Shown: positions 52,524-61,260 of the stretch, in pieces | How the letters are laid out: every line of letters begins with the position of its first letter | How positions within the stretch are numbered: the first letter of the stretch is position 1 | From: Pigmentiphaga litoralis | GTDB lineage: Bacteria; Pseudomonadota; Gammaproteobacteria; Burkholderiales; Burkholderiaceae_B | Length of the DNA stretch: 64,000 nt | Assembly (NCBI RefSeq): GCF_013408655.1 | Contig: NZ_JACCBP010000001.1 | Coordinates: 992,001-1,056,000, forward strand | Reading direction: 5' to 3' | The notes under the pieces: model-generated | Seen by the model: the letters and a program-made list of their open reading frames with translations, nothing else | What the model was told of the DNA's origin: nothing | Database searches by the model: none | Position numbers and translations under genes: made by a program

Positions 52524-53597
52524 TCAGGCTGCTTTCAGGCACGCCGCCGTGACACGCAGCATCGCGTCGTGGGCGAACAGCTTGGCGTTCAAGGGGTGCG
52601 CCGCAATCCGGCGCTGGCGGGTCAGCCAGCGCGCCATATCGGCCACGGCATGCCGGCTGGCCCGTGCGGCCACCTTGCCCAGCGGGTCGGCCAACGAGGG
52701 AAAATAGCGCACCGGCACGCCCGCCTGCAGCAGCGCCAGATCGGTGCACCAGCGCTGCAGCGCGTCGATCCATTCGGTGGCGGGCACTTTGTCCAGCGTG
52801 TCGACCAGCGCCCCGGCATCGGGCGCCTGGCCGCGCGCCAGGGCTTGCGCAAGCGTTTCCAGCCAGTCGGCCCGCACCGGAATATCGGCTTCGATGCGGC
52901 GCGCGGCGGCGACGGGGGCACCGCCTACCGCAGCCAATTGCGCCGCCGCGTCTTTCACGCCGCGCGCTTCCAGCCACGGCAGGGCGACGTCGGCGGGCGG
53001 CGTGGCCAGCGGCAGACGCCGGCACCGCGATACCAGGGTGGGCAACAGGCGGTCTGGGGCGTCGGACACCAGCAGAAACACGGTGTGGGGCGGCGGTTCC
53101 TCAAGCACCTTCAGCAGCCCGTTGGCCGAAATGGTGTTGAGCGTTTCGGCCGGATACAGCACGACCACCCGCAAACCGCCCCGGTGCGTGCCCGTATTGA
53201 CCCAGGATTCCATCGACCGGATCTGTTCGATCCGGATTTCCTTGGACGGCGCGCGTTTGCTGGCTGCCTTGCCCGCTTCGGCCGGCTCGTCCATGTCGCC
53301 ATCCAGCGCGTCTTCCAGCACCCCTTCGGCCAAAGCCACGGCTTCGGGGCGGATGCGCCGGAAGTCCGGGTGGTTGCCCGACCCATACCAGGTACATGCC
53401 GAACACACGCCACAGGCCAGCCCGCCCTGCGGCGACTCGCACAGCAGCGCCGCCGCCGCGGCACGGGCAAATTCGACCTTGCCGATGCCAGCCAGGCCGT
53501 GGATCAGCCATGCGTGGGCGAACCGTTCCCGCTGCTGCGCGCCCAGCCATTCCCGCGCGGTTTCCACCTGCCAGGGGTAGAACTGCGGCACGCTCAT
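52524..53597 (-). CDS. holB: DNA polymerase III subunit delta prime
   Basis: The 357-residue clamp-loader subunit has a degenerate P-loop ([12 protein letters not shown]) as expected for delta prime, four zinc cysteines (Cys53 and CGVCSAC, 62-68), [19 protein letters not shown] near 165 and an SRC motif in [10 protein letters not shown] near 188. It joins delta and tau/gamma to load the beta clamp. ATG 53597 lies within the tmk stop (ATGA); a TTG 9 bases earlier is less likely. A charged insert ([18 protein letters not shown]) lies near 103-121. Confidence 0.94.
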   Translation of the reverse strand: MSVPQFYPWQVETAREWLGAQQRERFAHAWLIHGLAGIGKVEFARAAAAALLCESPQGGLACGVCSACTWYGSGNHPDFRRIRPEAVALAEGVLEDALDGDMDEPAEAGKAASKRAPSKEIRIEQIRSMESWVNTGTHRGGLRVVVLYPAETLNTISANGLLKVLEEPPPHTVFLLVSDAPDRLLPTLVSRCRRLPLATPPADVALPWLEARGVKDAAAQLAAVGGAPVAAARRIEADIPVRADWLETLAQALARGQAPDAGALVDTLDKVPATEWIDALQRWCTDLALLQAGVPVRYFPSLADPLGKVAARASRHAVADMARWLTRQRRIAAHPLNAKLFAHDAMLRVTAACLKAA

Positions 53598-54241
53598 GCC
53601 GGCCAACCCGCAAGCAGCCCGGCCAGGTCCGCAGCCAGGTCTTCCCGGATCGCGTCGATGCTGCGGCTGGAATCGACGATGCGCATACGCCCGCCCGACG
53701 TGTCGGCGCGCGCATGGTAGGCCGCGCGGGTCCGTTCAAAGAAAGCGTCCCCTTCCCGCTCGAAGCGGTCCAGGTCTCGCGACCGGTTCAGGCGCTCGCG
53801 CGCCACGGCCAGCGGCACGTCGAACAACCAGGTCCGATCCGGCTGCAGGTCGCCCTGCACCCAGGCTTCCAGCGCGGCAATGCGCGCTGCGCCCAGCTGG
53901 CGGCCACCGCCCTGGTAGGCGTAGCTGGCGTCGGTAAACCGGTCGCAGACGACCCACTGCCCGGCGTCCAGCGCCGGCTGGATGACGGTATGCAGATGCT
54001 CGCAGCGGCCCGCGAACATCAGCAGCGTTTCGGTGTCCAGCCGCATCGGGTCGTTCAGCAGCAAATCGCGCAGCTTTTCGCCCAGCGGCGTGCCGCCGGG
54101 TTCCCGCGTCTGGACCACGGACAGGCCCCGGTCGCGCAGTTGCGCCACCAGCCAGTCAACGTGCGTGCTCTTGCCGGCGCCGTCCACCCCTTCCAGGGTG
54201 ATGAAACGGCCGCGCGGCGGTAAGGAAGTCGGTGTGCTCAT
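53594..54241 (-). CDS. tmk: Thymidylate kinase
   Basis: The 215-residue kinase phosphorylates dTMP to dTDP. The P-loop GVDGAGKS is at 18-25, the substrate loop [10 protein letters not shown] near 47-56, the DR motif CDRFTDAS at 99-106 and the lid YQGGGRQLG near 109. ATG 54241 overlaps the mltG stop (TGATG); the ATG just upstream at 54244 is equally possible. It is the middle gene of mltG-tmk-holB. Confidence 0.96.
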   Translation of the reverse strand: MSTPTSLPPRGRFITLEGVDGAGKSTHVDWLVAQLRDRGLSVVQTREPGGTPLGEKLRDLLLNDPMRLDTETLLMFAGRCEHLHTVIQPALDAGQWVVCDRFTDASYAYQGGGRQLGAARIAALEAWVQGDLQPDRTWLFDVPLAVARERLNRSRDLDRFEREGDAFFERTRAAYHARADTSGGRMRIVDSSRSIDAIREDLAADLAGLLAGWPA

Positions 54242-55269
54242 CATTTCTTTTGGCCGCGGCCCAGCTGATAGGTGCCCACGGCGCGATTGTGTTCGTCCAG
54301 CGAAGAGGAAAAAGCACTCGTGCCATTGCCCCGCGACACGAAATACAGGTATTTGTGCGGCTCGGGCAGCACGGCCGCCATCAAGGATGCCCGGCCAGGA
54401 TTCGAGATCGGGGTGGGCGGCAGCCCGCGCCGCGTATAGGTGTTCCACGCCGTATCCGCCTGCAGGTCGCGGCGGCGCAGGTTGCCATCGAAGCTCTCGC
54501 CCAGGCCGTAGATCACGGTCGGATCGGTCTGCAGCGGCATGCCGATCCGCAGCCGGTTGATGAAGACGCCCGAAATGCGGTCCCGTTCGGCTTCGTGGCC
54601 GGTTTCCTTTTCGATGATCGACGCCAGGATCAGCGCTTCGTACGGCGTCTTCAGCGGGAGATCGGCGGCGCGCTTGTCCCAGACCACTTCCAGCTCATGC
54701 GCCTGGGCGCGATAGGCGCGCCGCAGGATATCGATGTCGCTCGACCCCACCGAAAAGAGGTAGGTGTCCGGAAAGAACAGCCCTTCGGGATGGGTGGCGG
54801 TGGTGCCCAGCAGCGTCAGCAGCGTCGCGTCGTCCACGCCGTCCAGGGTATGGCGGATGTCGGGGTGCCGGCGCAGCGCCGCCCGGATCTGACGGTAGTT
54901 CCAGCCTTCGATAAAAGTCACGTCCCGCTGGGTCACGTCGCCACGCGTCAGGCGGTTCAGCACCGTCCACAGCGAATCCCCCCGGACGATCTCGTACCCG
55001 CCCGCCTTGACCTTGCGATCGGTGCCGGTGAGGCGCGCAAAGGCGACCAGCGCATCGGGATGAACCGGGATCCCGGCTTTCTGCAGCTGCCGGGCGATGC
55101 TGCGCAGGCTCGACCCTTCGTCGATCACGAAGTCGACCTTGTCGGCCGACAGGGCCAGGGGCGCACGAAGCCAATAGAAGCCACCGGCGGCGACAAGACC
55201 GGCCAGCAGCAAGGGCACGAGGATCACGATTGCGATCAGTCGTTTGTTGGAGAAATGTGGTTTTTGCAT
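54241..55269 (-). CDS. mltG: Endolytic peptidoglycan transglycosylase MltG
   Basis: The 342-residue protein has one N-terminal membrane anchor ([20 protein letters not shown]) and a periplasmic YceG domain. The catalytic glutamate is Glu220 in [42 protein letters not shown] and [16 protein letters not shown] are further family marks. It cleaves nascent glycan strands and may set glycan length. It starts the mltG-tmk-holB operon and is divergent from ygfZ. Confidence 0.96.
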   Translation of the reverse strand: MQKPHFSNKRLIAIVILVPLLLAGLVAAGGFYWLRAPLALSADKVDFVIDEGSSLRSIARQLQKAGIPVHPDALVAFARLTGTDRKVKAGGYEIVRGDSLWTVLNRLTRGDVTQRDVTFIEGWNYRQIRAALRRHPDIRHTLDGVDDATLLTLLGTTATHPEGLFFPDTYLFSVGSSDIDILRRAYRAQAHELEVVWDKRAADLPLKTPYEALILASIIEKETGHEAERDRISGVFINRLRIGMPLQTDPTVIYGLGESFDGNLRRRDLQADTAWNTYTRRGLPPTPISNPGRASLMAAVLPEPHKYLYFVSRGNGTSAFSSSLDEHNRAVGTYQLGRGQKK

Positions 55270-55277
55270 GGGCTGCC

Positions 55278-55283
55278 TATAAT
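55278..55283 (+). promoter_or_regulatory. Perfect TATAAT -10 box upstream of ygfZ
   Basis: TATAAT lies 31 bases ahead of the ygfZ start in the gap between divergent mltG and ygfZ. No good -35 is visible at 16-18 bases upstream. An extended TG element is one base off. It is a candidate for the ygfZ promoter. Confidence 0.4.
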
Positions 55284-55313
55284 ACTTCGATCATCTTCCG
55301 GGGCTTACCCACT

Positions 55314-56396
55314 ATGCATGCGCTCCACGCATTATCCCCTGTTCCCGCAGCCGGGCTGGCCGAAGGCGCTGTCGCCCTCACGCCGCTCGACATGCTGTCG
55401 GTGGTGCACGCCGCCGGCGCCGACACGATTCCCTTCCTGCAAGGCCAGCTGACGCAGGACGTCAAGTCGCTGGGCGCCCACCAGGCGCGTCTGGCCGGCT
55501 ACTGCACGGCCAAGGGCCGTCTGCTGGCCAGCGGCGTGGTGTGGATGGACAACGCGCGCACCGAACCCCAGGCCGCCGACGGCGGATGCTACCTGATGGT
55601 GTCGTCCGATCTGGCCGCCGCCTTCCAGAAGCGCCTGTCCATGTTCGTGCTGCGCGCCAAGGTCAAGCTGGCTGCGGCGCCGCTCAAGGTCATTGGCGTC
55701 ACGGCCCGTCAGGGCGGCATCGCCGCATTGAACGCGGCCTTTGGCGACCTGCCGCGCGGCGCCTGGGACCGGGTCGATCTGCCCAGCGGCACGTGGATCG
55801 CGGCCCCGGCGGCCACCGAATCGGCCGACGGCGTGCACGCGCGCTGGTGGTGGGTGGGCACGGAAGACACCGTGGCAGCCGCCATCGGCATGCTGGGCGC
55901 CACCGCCTTGCGGGCCGACGCGTCGGCCTGGCAGGCCGATGACATTGCCGCCGGCCTGCCCTGGATCATCGCCGCCACGCAAGACGTATTCGTGCCCCAG
56001 ACCGTGAACCTGGAACTGGTGGGTGGCGTCAGCTTCACCAAAGGCTGCTATCCGGGCCAGGAAGTGGTCGCGCGCAGCCATTACCTGGGCAAGCTCAAGC
56101 GCCGCATGTTCCGCGCCACCGCCCAGGCGGCCGACGTGCAGGCCAAGGCCATGCAAACCGCCGCCCTGCCCGGCACCGATATTTTCCACAGCGCCGACCC
56201 CGCCCAGCCTTGCGGCCGGGTGGTCAACGCGGCGTTGTCCGCCCAGCCCGGCGACACCGCCCCGTCGCAGGTGGCCGTGCTGTTCGAAAGCACGTTCGTC
56301 TCGATGGACAGTGGCACGGTGCACCTGGGCGCCGCCGATGGCCCTGTGCTGACGGTGCTCCCGCTTCCTTATCCCCTGGCCGACAAGGGCGCCTGA
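55314..56396 (+). CDS. ygfZ: Folate-binding protein YgfZ
   Basis: The 360-residue protein has the GcvT-like folate-binding fold and the signature KGCYPGQEVVAR at 243-254, with the essential Cys245. YgfZ helps maturation or repair of some iron-sulfur enzymes such as MiaB, with tetrahydrofolate. Other marks are FLQGQLTQDVKSL near 43 and the ribosome-bypass-like GYCTAKGRLLAS. The frame is open upstream, but ATG 55314 is where homology starts. DUF4936 and NRDE genes follow. Confidence 0.94.
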   Translation: MHALHALSPVPAAGLAEGAVALTPLDMLSVVHAAGADTIPFLQGQLTQDVKSLGAHQARLAGYCTAKGRLLASGVVWMDNARTEPQAADGGCYLMVSSDLAAAFQKRLSMFVLRAKVKLAAAPLKVIGVTARQGGIAALNAAFGDLPRGAWDRVDLPSGTWIAAPAATESADGVHARWWWVGTEDTVAAAIGMLGATALRADASAWQADDIAAGLPWIIAATQDVFVPQTVNLELVGGVSFTKGCYPGQEVVARSHYLGKLKRRMFRATAQAADVQAKAMQTAALPGTDIFHSADPAQPCGRVVNAALSAQPGDTAPSQVAVLFESTFVSMDSGTVHLGAADGPVLTVLPLPYPLADKGA

Positions 56397-56443
56397 CCCC
56401 TGGCCGCCCGCGCCCAGGAAACACAGACGCCCTGCCCGGATGA

Positions 56444-56467
56444 CCGGACGCCGCCCACGGCGTCCGG
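56444..56467. repeat. 10-bp stem hairpin between ygfZ and the DUF4936 gene
   Basis: CCGGACGCCG (56444-56453) and CGGCGTCCGG (56458-56467) pair perfectly around a 4-base loop. No T run follows, so it is not a standard terminator; it may stabilise the ygfZ 3' end or attenuate the next gene. Confidence 0.5.
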
Positions 56468-56545
56468 AATCCGCGTCAGCCGCTCCGGCCCACTGCCGCC
56501 CCGCCATCCAGGGGTGCCTGCTTTTTTTGACTGAAGGGTCGTCCC

Positions 56546-56866
56546 ATGTCCGTGTCTTCTCATCTCTACGTGTATTACAAGCTTGCCGACGCCGATCAGG
56601 CAGCGGCTCGCCTGCTGGCCTTCCAGGTGCTCGACGCCGGCAAGCCCTGGTGCGACCGCACCGCGCTGCAACGCCGTCCGGAACTGCGCGACGGAGTCAG
56701 CACCTGGATGGAAACCTACGAGAATGTGTGGGATATCGGCGCGCTGGAACACGCCATCAACGCGGCCGCGATCAGTTCGGGCCTGAGCGCGCGGCTGGCC
56801 AGCCCGCGTCACGCAGAAATCTTCGAGGACATTCCCGTTTCCCTCGACTTCGGCAGCATCGAGTAA
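56546..56866 (+). CDS. DUF4936 family protein
   Basis: The 106-residue soluble protein starts with HLYVYYKLADADQAAARLLAFQ and contains KPWCDRTALQRRPELRDG and TWMETYENV, matching the small DUF4936 family. No catalytic residues are known. The gene lies between ygfZ and an NRDE gene on the plus strand; this position next to ygfZ recurs in Burkholderiales. An alpha+beta barrel (Dabb/ABM-like) fold is conceivable. Confidence 0.84.
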   Translation: MSVSSHLYVYYKLADADQAAARLLAFQVLDAGKPWCDRTALQRRPELRDGVSTWMETYENVWDIGALEHAINAAAISSGLSARLASPRHAEIFEDIPVSLDFGSIE

Positions 56867-56874
56867 TTTGCAAC

Positions 56875-57690
56875 ATGTGTCTGATTGCCTTCGCCTGGGA
56901 TCCCACCGGCCCCCAGCGCCTTGTGGTCGTGGCCAACCGGGACGAGTTCTACACCCGTCCCACAGCCCCGGCCGACTGGTGGGACGATGCCCCCGACCTG
57001 TGGGCCGGCCGTGACCTCATGGCCGGCGGCACCTGGATGGGCGTCACCCGGTCCGGCCGCTTTGCGGCCTTGACCAACTACCGTGAAGCCAACACCTACC
57101 GGGCCAACCTGCTGTCGCGCGGGCACCTGGTGGCCGACTTCCTGACCGGCACGGCGTCGCCCGGCGCCTACCTGGACACCGTGGCGCGCAGCGCCGGCCA
57201 GTTCAATGGATTCAATCTGGTCACCGGCATCCTGAACGGGGACCACCCCGCCCTCTGGTATTTCGGGCATCGCCCGGGCGGCTACCCGACCGTGGCGCCG
57301 GTGTCCCTTGAAGCGGGGGTGTATGGTCTGTCCAACGCCGTGCTGGACACGCCCTGGCCCAAGGTCGTGCGGACGGCGGGCCACCTGGCCATGCTGAAGG
57401 CCACCGAAGCAAAGGTGCCCGCCTACCTGGCCCTGCTCAGCGATCCGGCCGAAGCCGAAGACCTGGACCTGCCCAGCACCGGCGTCCCGATCGAATGGGA
57501 ACGCACGCTGTCATCGGCCTTTATTGTCAGCCCGACCTACGGCACGCGCGCCCAGACCGTCATCCAGGTCAGGAACGACCAGGCCGAGGTGGTGGAACGC
57601 AGTTTTGACAACGCCAAACAGGCAGCCGCGATGGCGCCCGCCCAGGTGCGTCAGGCCACGTTCGCGATGTCAAAGACCGACCGCAAATAG
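56875..57690 (+). CDS. NRDE (TANGO2-like) family protein
   Basis: The 271-residue protein begins MCLIAFAWD, exposing a Cys2 after Met removal, and has VVVANRDEFYTRPT near 20-33, the eponymous NRDE motif. GGTWMGVTRSGRFAALTNYR and GFNLVTGILNGD follow. TANGO2 proteins are Ntn-hydrolase-like; a role in heme or lipid trafficking is proposed for eukaryotic ones. It starts 8 bases after DUF4936. Its last 40 bases overlap the convergent hydrolase gene. Confidence 0.92.
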   Translation: MCLIAFAWDPTGPQRLVVVANRDEFYTRPTAPADWWDDAPDLWAGRDLMAGGTWMGVTRSGRFAALTNYREANTYRANLLSRGHLVADFLTGTASPGAYLDTVARSAGQFNGFNLVTGILNGDHPALWYFGHRPGGYPTVAPVSLEAGVYGLSNAVLDTPWPKVVRTAGHLAMLKATEAKVPAYLALLSDPAEAEDLDLPSTGVPIEWERTLSSAFIVSPTYGTRAQTVIQVRNDQAEVVERSFDNAKQAAAMAPAQVRQATFAMSKTDRK

Positions 57691-58643
57691 GCGATGCTGT
57701 CCCGGTGCGCCTGCCGGGCGACACGCAGCGCGCCGCCCATGTTGTAGAAGGCGTGGACGGCGCCCGGATAGACGGTGCAGGTCACATGGCAGTTGGACGC
57801 TGCCAAGCGGTTGGCCAGGGCCAGTCCCTCGTCAACCAGCGGATCGCATTCGGCCAGTTGCAGGAAGGTTGGCGCAACGCCGCGCCAGTCCGGCGCATCC
57901 AGCACGGCAAACCGCCAGTCCAGGCGGTCGGCGTCGTCCCGCAGATAATTGCTGAAGAACCACTGGACCGTCCTGGCGTCCAGCAGGTAGCCGTTGGCAT
58001 AGGCGGCGTGGGACGGCGTGTCCTGCCAGGCGCAGGTGCCCGGGTACAACAGGATCTGGCCGCGCAAGGGCAAGCCGCCGTCCCGCGCGCGCAGCGTGGC
58101 CTGCGCCGTCAGCGTGCCGCCGGCGCTATCGCCCATGCCGACCACCGCATAGGGGTCGATGCCCAGTTCACGATGTTCGCCAAACGCCCACTCCCAGGCG
58201 TCGAACACGTCCTGCGCGGCGGTGGGAAAGCGATGTTCGGGCGCAAGCCGGTAGTCCAGCGACAGCACCTTGCAGGCCGCGCCGTTGGCCAGCATGCGGC
58301 AGACGGCGTCGTAGCTGTCGACGCTGCCGATGGTAAAGCCGCCGCCATGGGTAAAGATCACCAGCGGCGCCGTGGTGGCGGCCAGATGCCCGGCATATAG
58401 CCGGGCGCGAATGCGTCCGCCCGCCACGGGAATGTCCACGTCGCGCACGTCGGCCACGGACTGCGCCGCAATCTCCAGGATCTTGCTGGCCTTCTCGTGA
58501 AATTCGCGCGCGCCTTCGGGGGTGCACTGCCAATACGGCGGCCGGTTCGCCCGGTGGATGCGCGACACCAGGTCGGCCACCTGCGGATCCAGCGGACGCG
58601 GGTGCTGCAGCGGGGGGAACGCCATCGGGCCACCCACGCTCAT
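57651..58643 (-). CDS. Alpha/beta hydrolase, hormone-sensitive lipase family
   Basis: The 330-residue esterase has the HSL oxyanion motif THGGGFTIG near 95, the nucleophile in MGDSAGGTL near 168, Asp in AECDPLVDEG near 268 and His in YPGAVHAFYNM near 298. It would hydrolyse short acyl esters. It starts inside the thioesterase stop (ATGA), so the two are co-translated. A cytoplasmic location is likely. Substrate unknown. Confidence 0.92.
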   Translation of the reverse strand: MSVGGPMAFPPLQHPRPLDPQVADLVSRIHRANRPPYWQCTPEGAREFHEKASKILEIAAQSVADVRDVDIPVAGGRIRARLYAGHLAATTAPLVIFTHGGGFTIGSVDSYDAVCRMLANGAACKVLSLDYRLAPEHRFPTAAQDVFDAWEWAFGEHRELGIDPYAVVGMGDSAGGTLTAQATLRARDGGLPLRGQILLYPGTCAWQDTPSHAAYANGYLLDARTVQWFFSNYLRDDADRLDWRFAVLDAPDWRGVAPTFLQLAECDPLVDEGLALANRLAASNCHVTCTVYPGAVHAFYNMGGALRVARQAHRDSIAYLRSVFDIANVA

Positions 58644-59065
58644 CGCTGCGGCGTCGCCAGCGACTTGCGTATGAACTTGAACGTGCCGGTGCCTTTGGCG
58701 ACCAGGGCGCCGTCTTCGTCCAGCAATTCACCGTCGCAGAACGCCATGGTGGTGGACCGGTGGTAGCAATGCCCATGCGCCACCAGCACCGCGCCCTTGC
58801 CGGGCCGCACAAAGGTGGTTTTCATTTCGACGGTGGCCGCCCCAGGCCGCTCGGGATGGTCCGACCGGGCAGCATTGGCCATGGCGACGTCGAGCAGGGT
58901 CATGATCACGCCGCCATGCCCCACGTGCCAGCTGTTCTGGTGATGGGGGTGCATGGGCAGGCGGATTTCACACCGCCCGGCTTCGGCAATGATGAATTCC
59001 CCGCCCAGCCAGTCAAGAAACGGAATGGACGGCGGTGTCAGGGGGCCTTCTGCGGGACGCGTCAT
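58640..59065 (-). CDS. PaaI-type hotdog thioesterase
   Basis: The 141-residue hotdog-fold protein has the signature NSWHVGHGGVIMTLLDVAMA near 44-63 and EMKTTFVRPGKGAVLVAHG near 80. Such enzymes hydrolyse acyl-CoA thioesters. The Dabb gene ends within its start codon (ATGA), placing it second in the Dabb-thioesterase-esterase operon. An acyl-CoA arising from a degradation pathway is a likely substrate. Confidence 0.88.
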   Translation of the reverse strand: MTRPAEGPLTPPSIPFLDWLGGEFIIAEAGRCEIRLPMHPHHQNSWHVGHGGVIMTLLDVAMANAARSDHPERPGAATVEMKTTFVRPGKGAVLVAHGHCYHRSTTMAFCDGELLDEDGALVAKGTGTFKFIRKSLATPQR

Positions 59066-59382
59066 CGATCAGCGCGTGCGGGCACGACATAATCCATGCA
59101 CTCCCGTCCGGCGCGAATGGCCGACATGAAAGGCTTGATGGCGACGTGGGTCGGATGCCCTTGGTAGGCATCGAGCGCTTCCTGGCTGTCGAACAGCGAA
59201 TTGAGCACCACGTCGAACGTTGCTTCCATGCCGGGCGTGGCAATGCCCACTTCGAATTCGACGATGCCGGGCACGCAGTCCTTCACGCTTTCCAGCGAGG
59301 CTTTCACCTTCGCAAGATTGTCGGCGCGGCTGGCGCCTTCGGCGTGGTCCTTGAGCTTCCACATCACAATATGGCGAATCAT
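59062..59382 (-). CDS. Dabb (stress-responsive A/B barrel) domain protein
   Basis: The 106-residue protein starts IRHIVMWKLKDHAEG and ends with HPTHVAIKPFMSAIRAGREC, the dimeric alpha/beta barrel pattern. Members bind or act on aromatic or polyketide-like small molecules; others are stress proteins of unknown role. It overlaps the thioesterase gene (ATGA) and begins the operon. Confidence 0.88.
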   Translation of the reverse strand: MIRHIVMWKLKDHAEGASRADNLAKVKASLESVKDCVPGIVEFEVGIATPGMEATFDVVLNSLFDSQEALDAYQGHPTHVAIKPFMSAIRAGRECMDYVVPARADR

Positions 59383-59414
59383 GCTGGTCCTGAAAAATAA
59401 GAAATAAGGCGGCG

Positions 59415-59849
59415 TTACGCCGCGCGCCCGGGCAGCGCCCCGCCCCGCGTCGATCGCTGCGCCAGGATGGCAGCCATCAGCAGGCCGCCCAGCACGGTAA
59501 TGTGCTCGATGACGACATACATTTCCAGCGTGGCCGCCGGCTGCGGCATGGTCCAGAACGCGTGGGCGACCGGGATCGTCGCGATGGTGAACACGGCCAG
59601 CGCACCCGCGCCCAGCCAGGCGTAGCGGTTGAAGATGATCATGAGCGAGCCAACCAGTTGCACCACCAGGGTCATCACATTGAACAGCCAGGCAGGCTCC
59701 AGGCCAAAGTGCGCCATTTCGCCGACGCCCCCCTGGAAGTCGATCAGCTTCGACAGTCCGCTGCCCCAGTACATGAAGGTCAGCAGCACACGGGCAAACA
59801 CATTCACGGCGGGGGAATCAAGCAGACGGGCGATCGGGGTGGGTGTCAT
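59415..59849 (-). CDS. DoxX family membrane protein
   Basis: The 144-residue protein has four predicted membrane helices, with ARVLLTFMYWGSGLSKLIDF near 19-38 as the DoxX signature. DoxX-like proteins occur in redox-related complexes at the inner membrane. It ends 32 bases before the Dabb gene on the same strand, so it may lead the same operon. Function is otherwise unknown. Confidence 0.85.
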   Translation of the reverse strand: MTPTPIARLLDSPAVNVFARVLLTFMYWGSGLSKLIDFQGGVGEMAHFGLEPAWLFNVMTLVVQLVGSLMIIFNRYAWLGAGALAVFTIATIPVAHAFWTMPQPAATLEMYVVIEHITVLGGLLMAAILAQRSTRGGALPGRAA

Positions 59850-60018
59850 GGTGGCGGCGCTCAGTGGGGGTGGATGACGACTGCACGTTACACAACGCCA
59901 GCGATATTACGCGATTACTCACTTTTCCGGCCATCCGCCTTCATCCTTACGGACCGCTGCGCCCACGCGATTGAACACCTTCCAGGATTACTGCATCATC
60001 CGCCCACATACCTGTTGG

Positions 60019-61143
60019 ATGTCCCATTTGTTCATGCCCCTTCCCCGCGTCGTTTTCAGGCACCCGCATGCCGGCCGCATCGCCCTTCTGGCGCTGCTGG
60101 CATGCCTTGCCGTGAACGCGATTGTCCTGTGGGCGGCCTTGCAGCAACCCTGGCTGGGCCTGGAACTGCGCGCCGGGGAATCCGAACATGGGGTCCTGGC
60201 CGATGCCGTTCCCTATGGGCCGGCGCATGCGCTGGGACAGGACGCCCAATTGCTGGATCTAGCCACGTTTACCGGCAGTGGCGCCATCCGGGTCCGGGCT
60301 GACGACCTAGCGTCCACCGCCAGTCATCTGGACACGGTCGAAAACCAGCAGCGCTTCTTTGCCCGCCAGTCGCATCTGGCTGGTTTGCTCCAACAACCGG
60401 TGCTGCTCAGCTGGAAGACGCGTTTCGGCGCGCTGGCGCAGACCGTGGTCACCCCCGCCCAGCGCCCCATCAGCGCCCTGCCCTCGGCCTGGTGGTGGCG
60501 GCAAGGCCTGTCCAGCGCGGCCTTCATGCTGGCAGTCGGGGTATGGCTGGTGCGGCCGGCAGCCGCCGCGGCGCGCTGGTTCGGGCTGAGCGGGGTCATG
60601 GTGCTGCTGTCGGTGTCGGCGGCCACGCTCTATCGCACGCGGGACCTGGCCGTCGCGGGCGACAGTTTCCGCCACCTGATGGTCGTGAGCCACACCGCCA
60701 CGACCGTGTTCGGCTGCACCCTGATGGCGGTGCTGCTGCTGTTTCCTGGCGCCTTGATCCGGCAGCGCACGCTGGCGGCCATCATCGCGCCGTTCGCCGT
60801 GTGGTGGGCCCTGGGCCTGGCCGGCATGGCGGCGGGTGACAGCATCGTGCCCCGCGTGCCGGCCCTGCCCATCATGGTTGTCCTGCTGACGGCGGCGGCG
60901 CTGCAGTTCCGCGCCAGCCGCCACCGTCCGGCCGACCGGGTCGCGTGGCGGTGGATGGGATCCTTCGTGCTGCTGGGTGCGGTCTGGCTGGCCGGCGCCC
61001 TGATCACCGGCGCGTTCTACGGCGTGCAGTTGCGGGCCGGATGGGTCACGGCGGCAGTGCTGGTCTACGCCGGCGTAGCCGCGGGCCTGCTGCGGCAATA
61101 TGTGGTGCCCCCCAAGCGGCGCACGGGTCCGGCCAGCGTGTAG
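60019..61143 (+). CDS. Membrane sensor module without kinase (histidine-kinase N-terminus-like)
   Basis: The product is about 374 residues. One N-terminal helix (IALLALLACLAVNAIVLWAA), a roughly 100-residue periplasmic PDZ-like segment (PWLGLELRAGESEHGVLADA; LDTVENQQRFFARQSHLAGL), then about seven helices ending ...VYAGVAAGLLRQYVV and a short basic tail. I associate this layout with the input region of certain Burkholderiales sensor histidine kinases, but the gene stops where the kinase would begin and a terminator follows. ATG 60019 is used; TTG 59971 and ATG 60034 are alternatives. The gene may be a truncated sensor or a stand-alone receptor. Confidence 0.6.
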   Translation: MSHLFMPLPRVVFRHPHAGRIALLALLACLAVNAIVLWAALQQPWLGLELRAGESEHGVLADAVPYGPAHALGQDAQLLDLATFTGSGAIRVRADDLASTASHLDTVENQQRFFARQSHLAGLLQQPVLLSWKTRFGALAQTVVTPAQRPISALPSAWWWRQGLSSAAFMLAVGVWLVRPAAAAARWFGLSGVMVLLSVSAATLYRTRDLAVAGDSFRHLMVVSHTATTVFGCTLMAVLLLFPGALIRQRTLAAIIAPFAVWWALGLAGMAAGDSIVPRVPALPIMVVLLTAAALQFRASRHRPADRVAWRWMGSFVLLGAVWLAGALITGAFYGVQLRAGWVTAAVLVYAGVAAGLLRQYVVPPKRRTGPASV

Positions 61144-61150
61144 CCAAGGT

Positions 61151-61188
61151 AAAAAAAAGGCGGCGTTCTTGCGAACACCGCCTTTTTT
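61151..61188. terminator. Bidirectional Rho-independent terminator
   Basis: GGCGGCGTTC (61159-61168) pairs with GAACACCGCC (61173-61182) apart from one G-T pair. The stem extends through flanking A (61153-61158) and T (61183-61188) runs. It serves the sensor-like gene and the convergent pit operon. Confidence 0.88.
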
Positions 61189-61260
61189 ACGCCACGCATC
61201 AAACCCGTTGGGCGGGCCGGCTGCCACGAACGGGGCTGCTGCCCTGGATCATCGCCGTCC

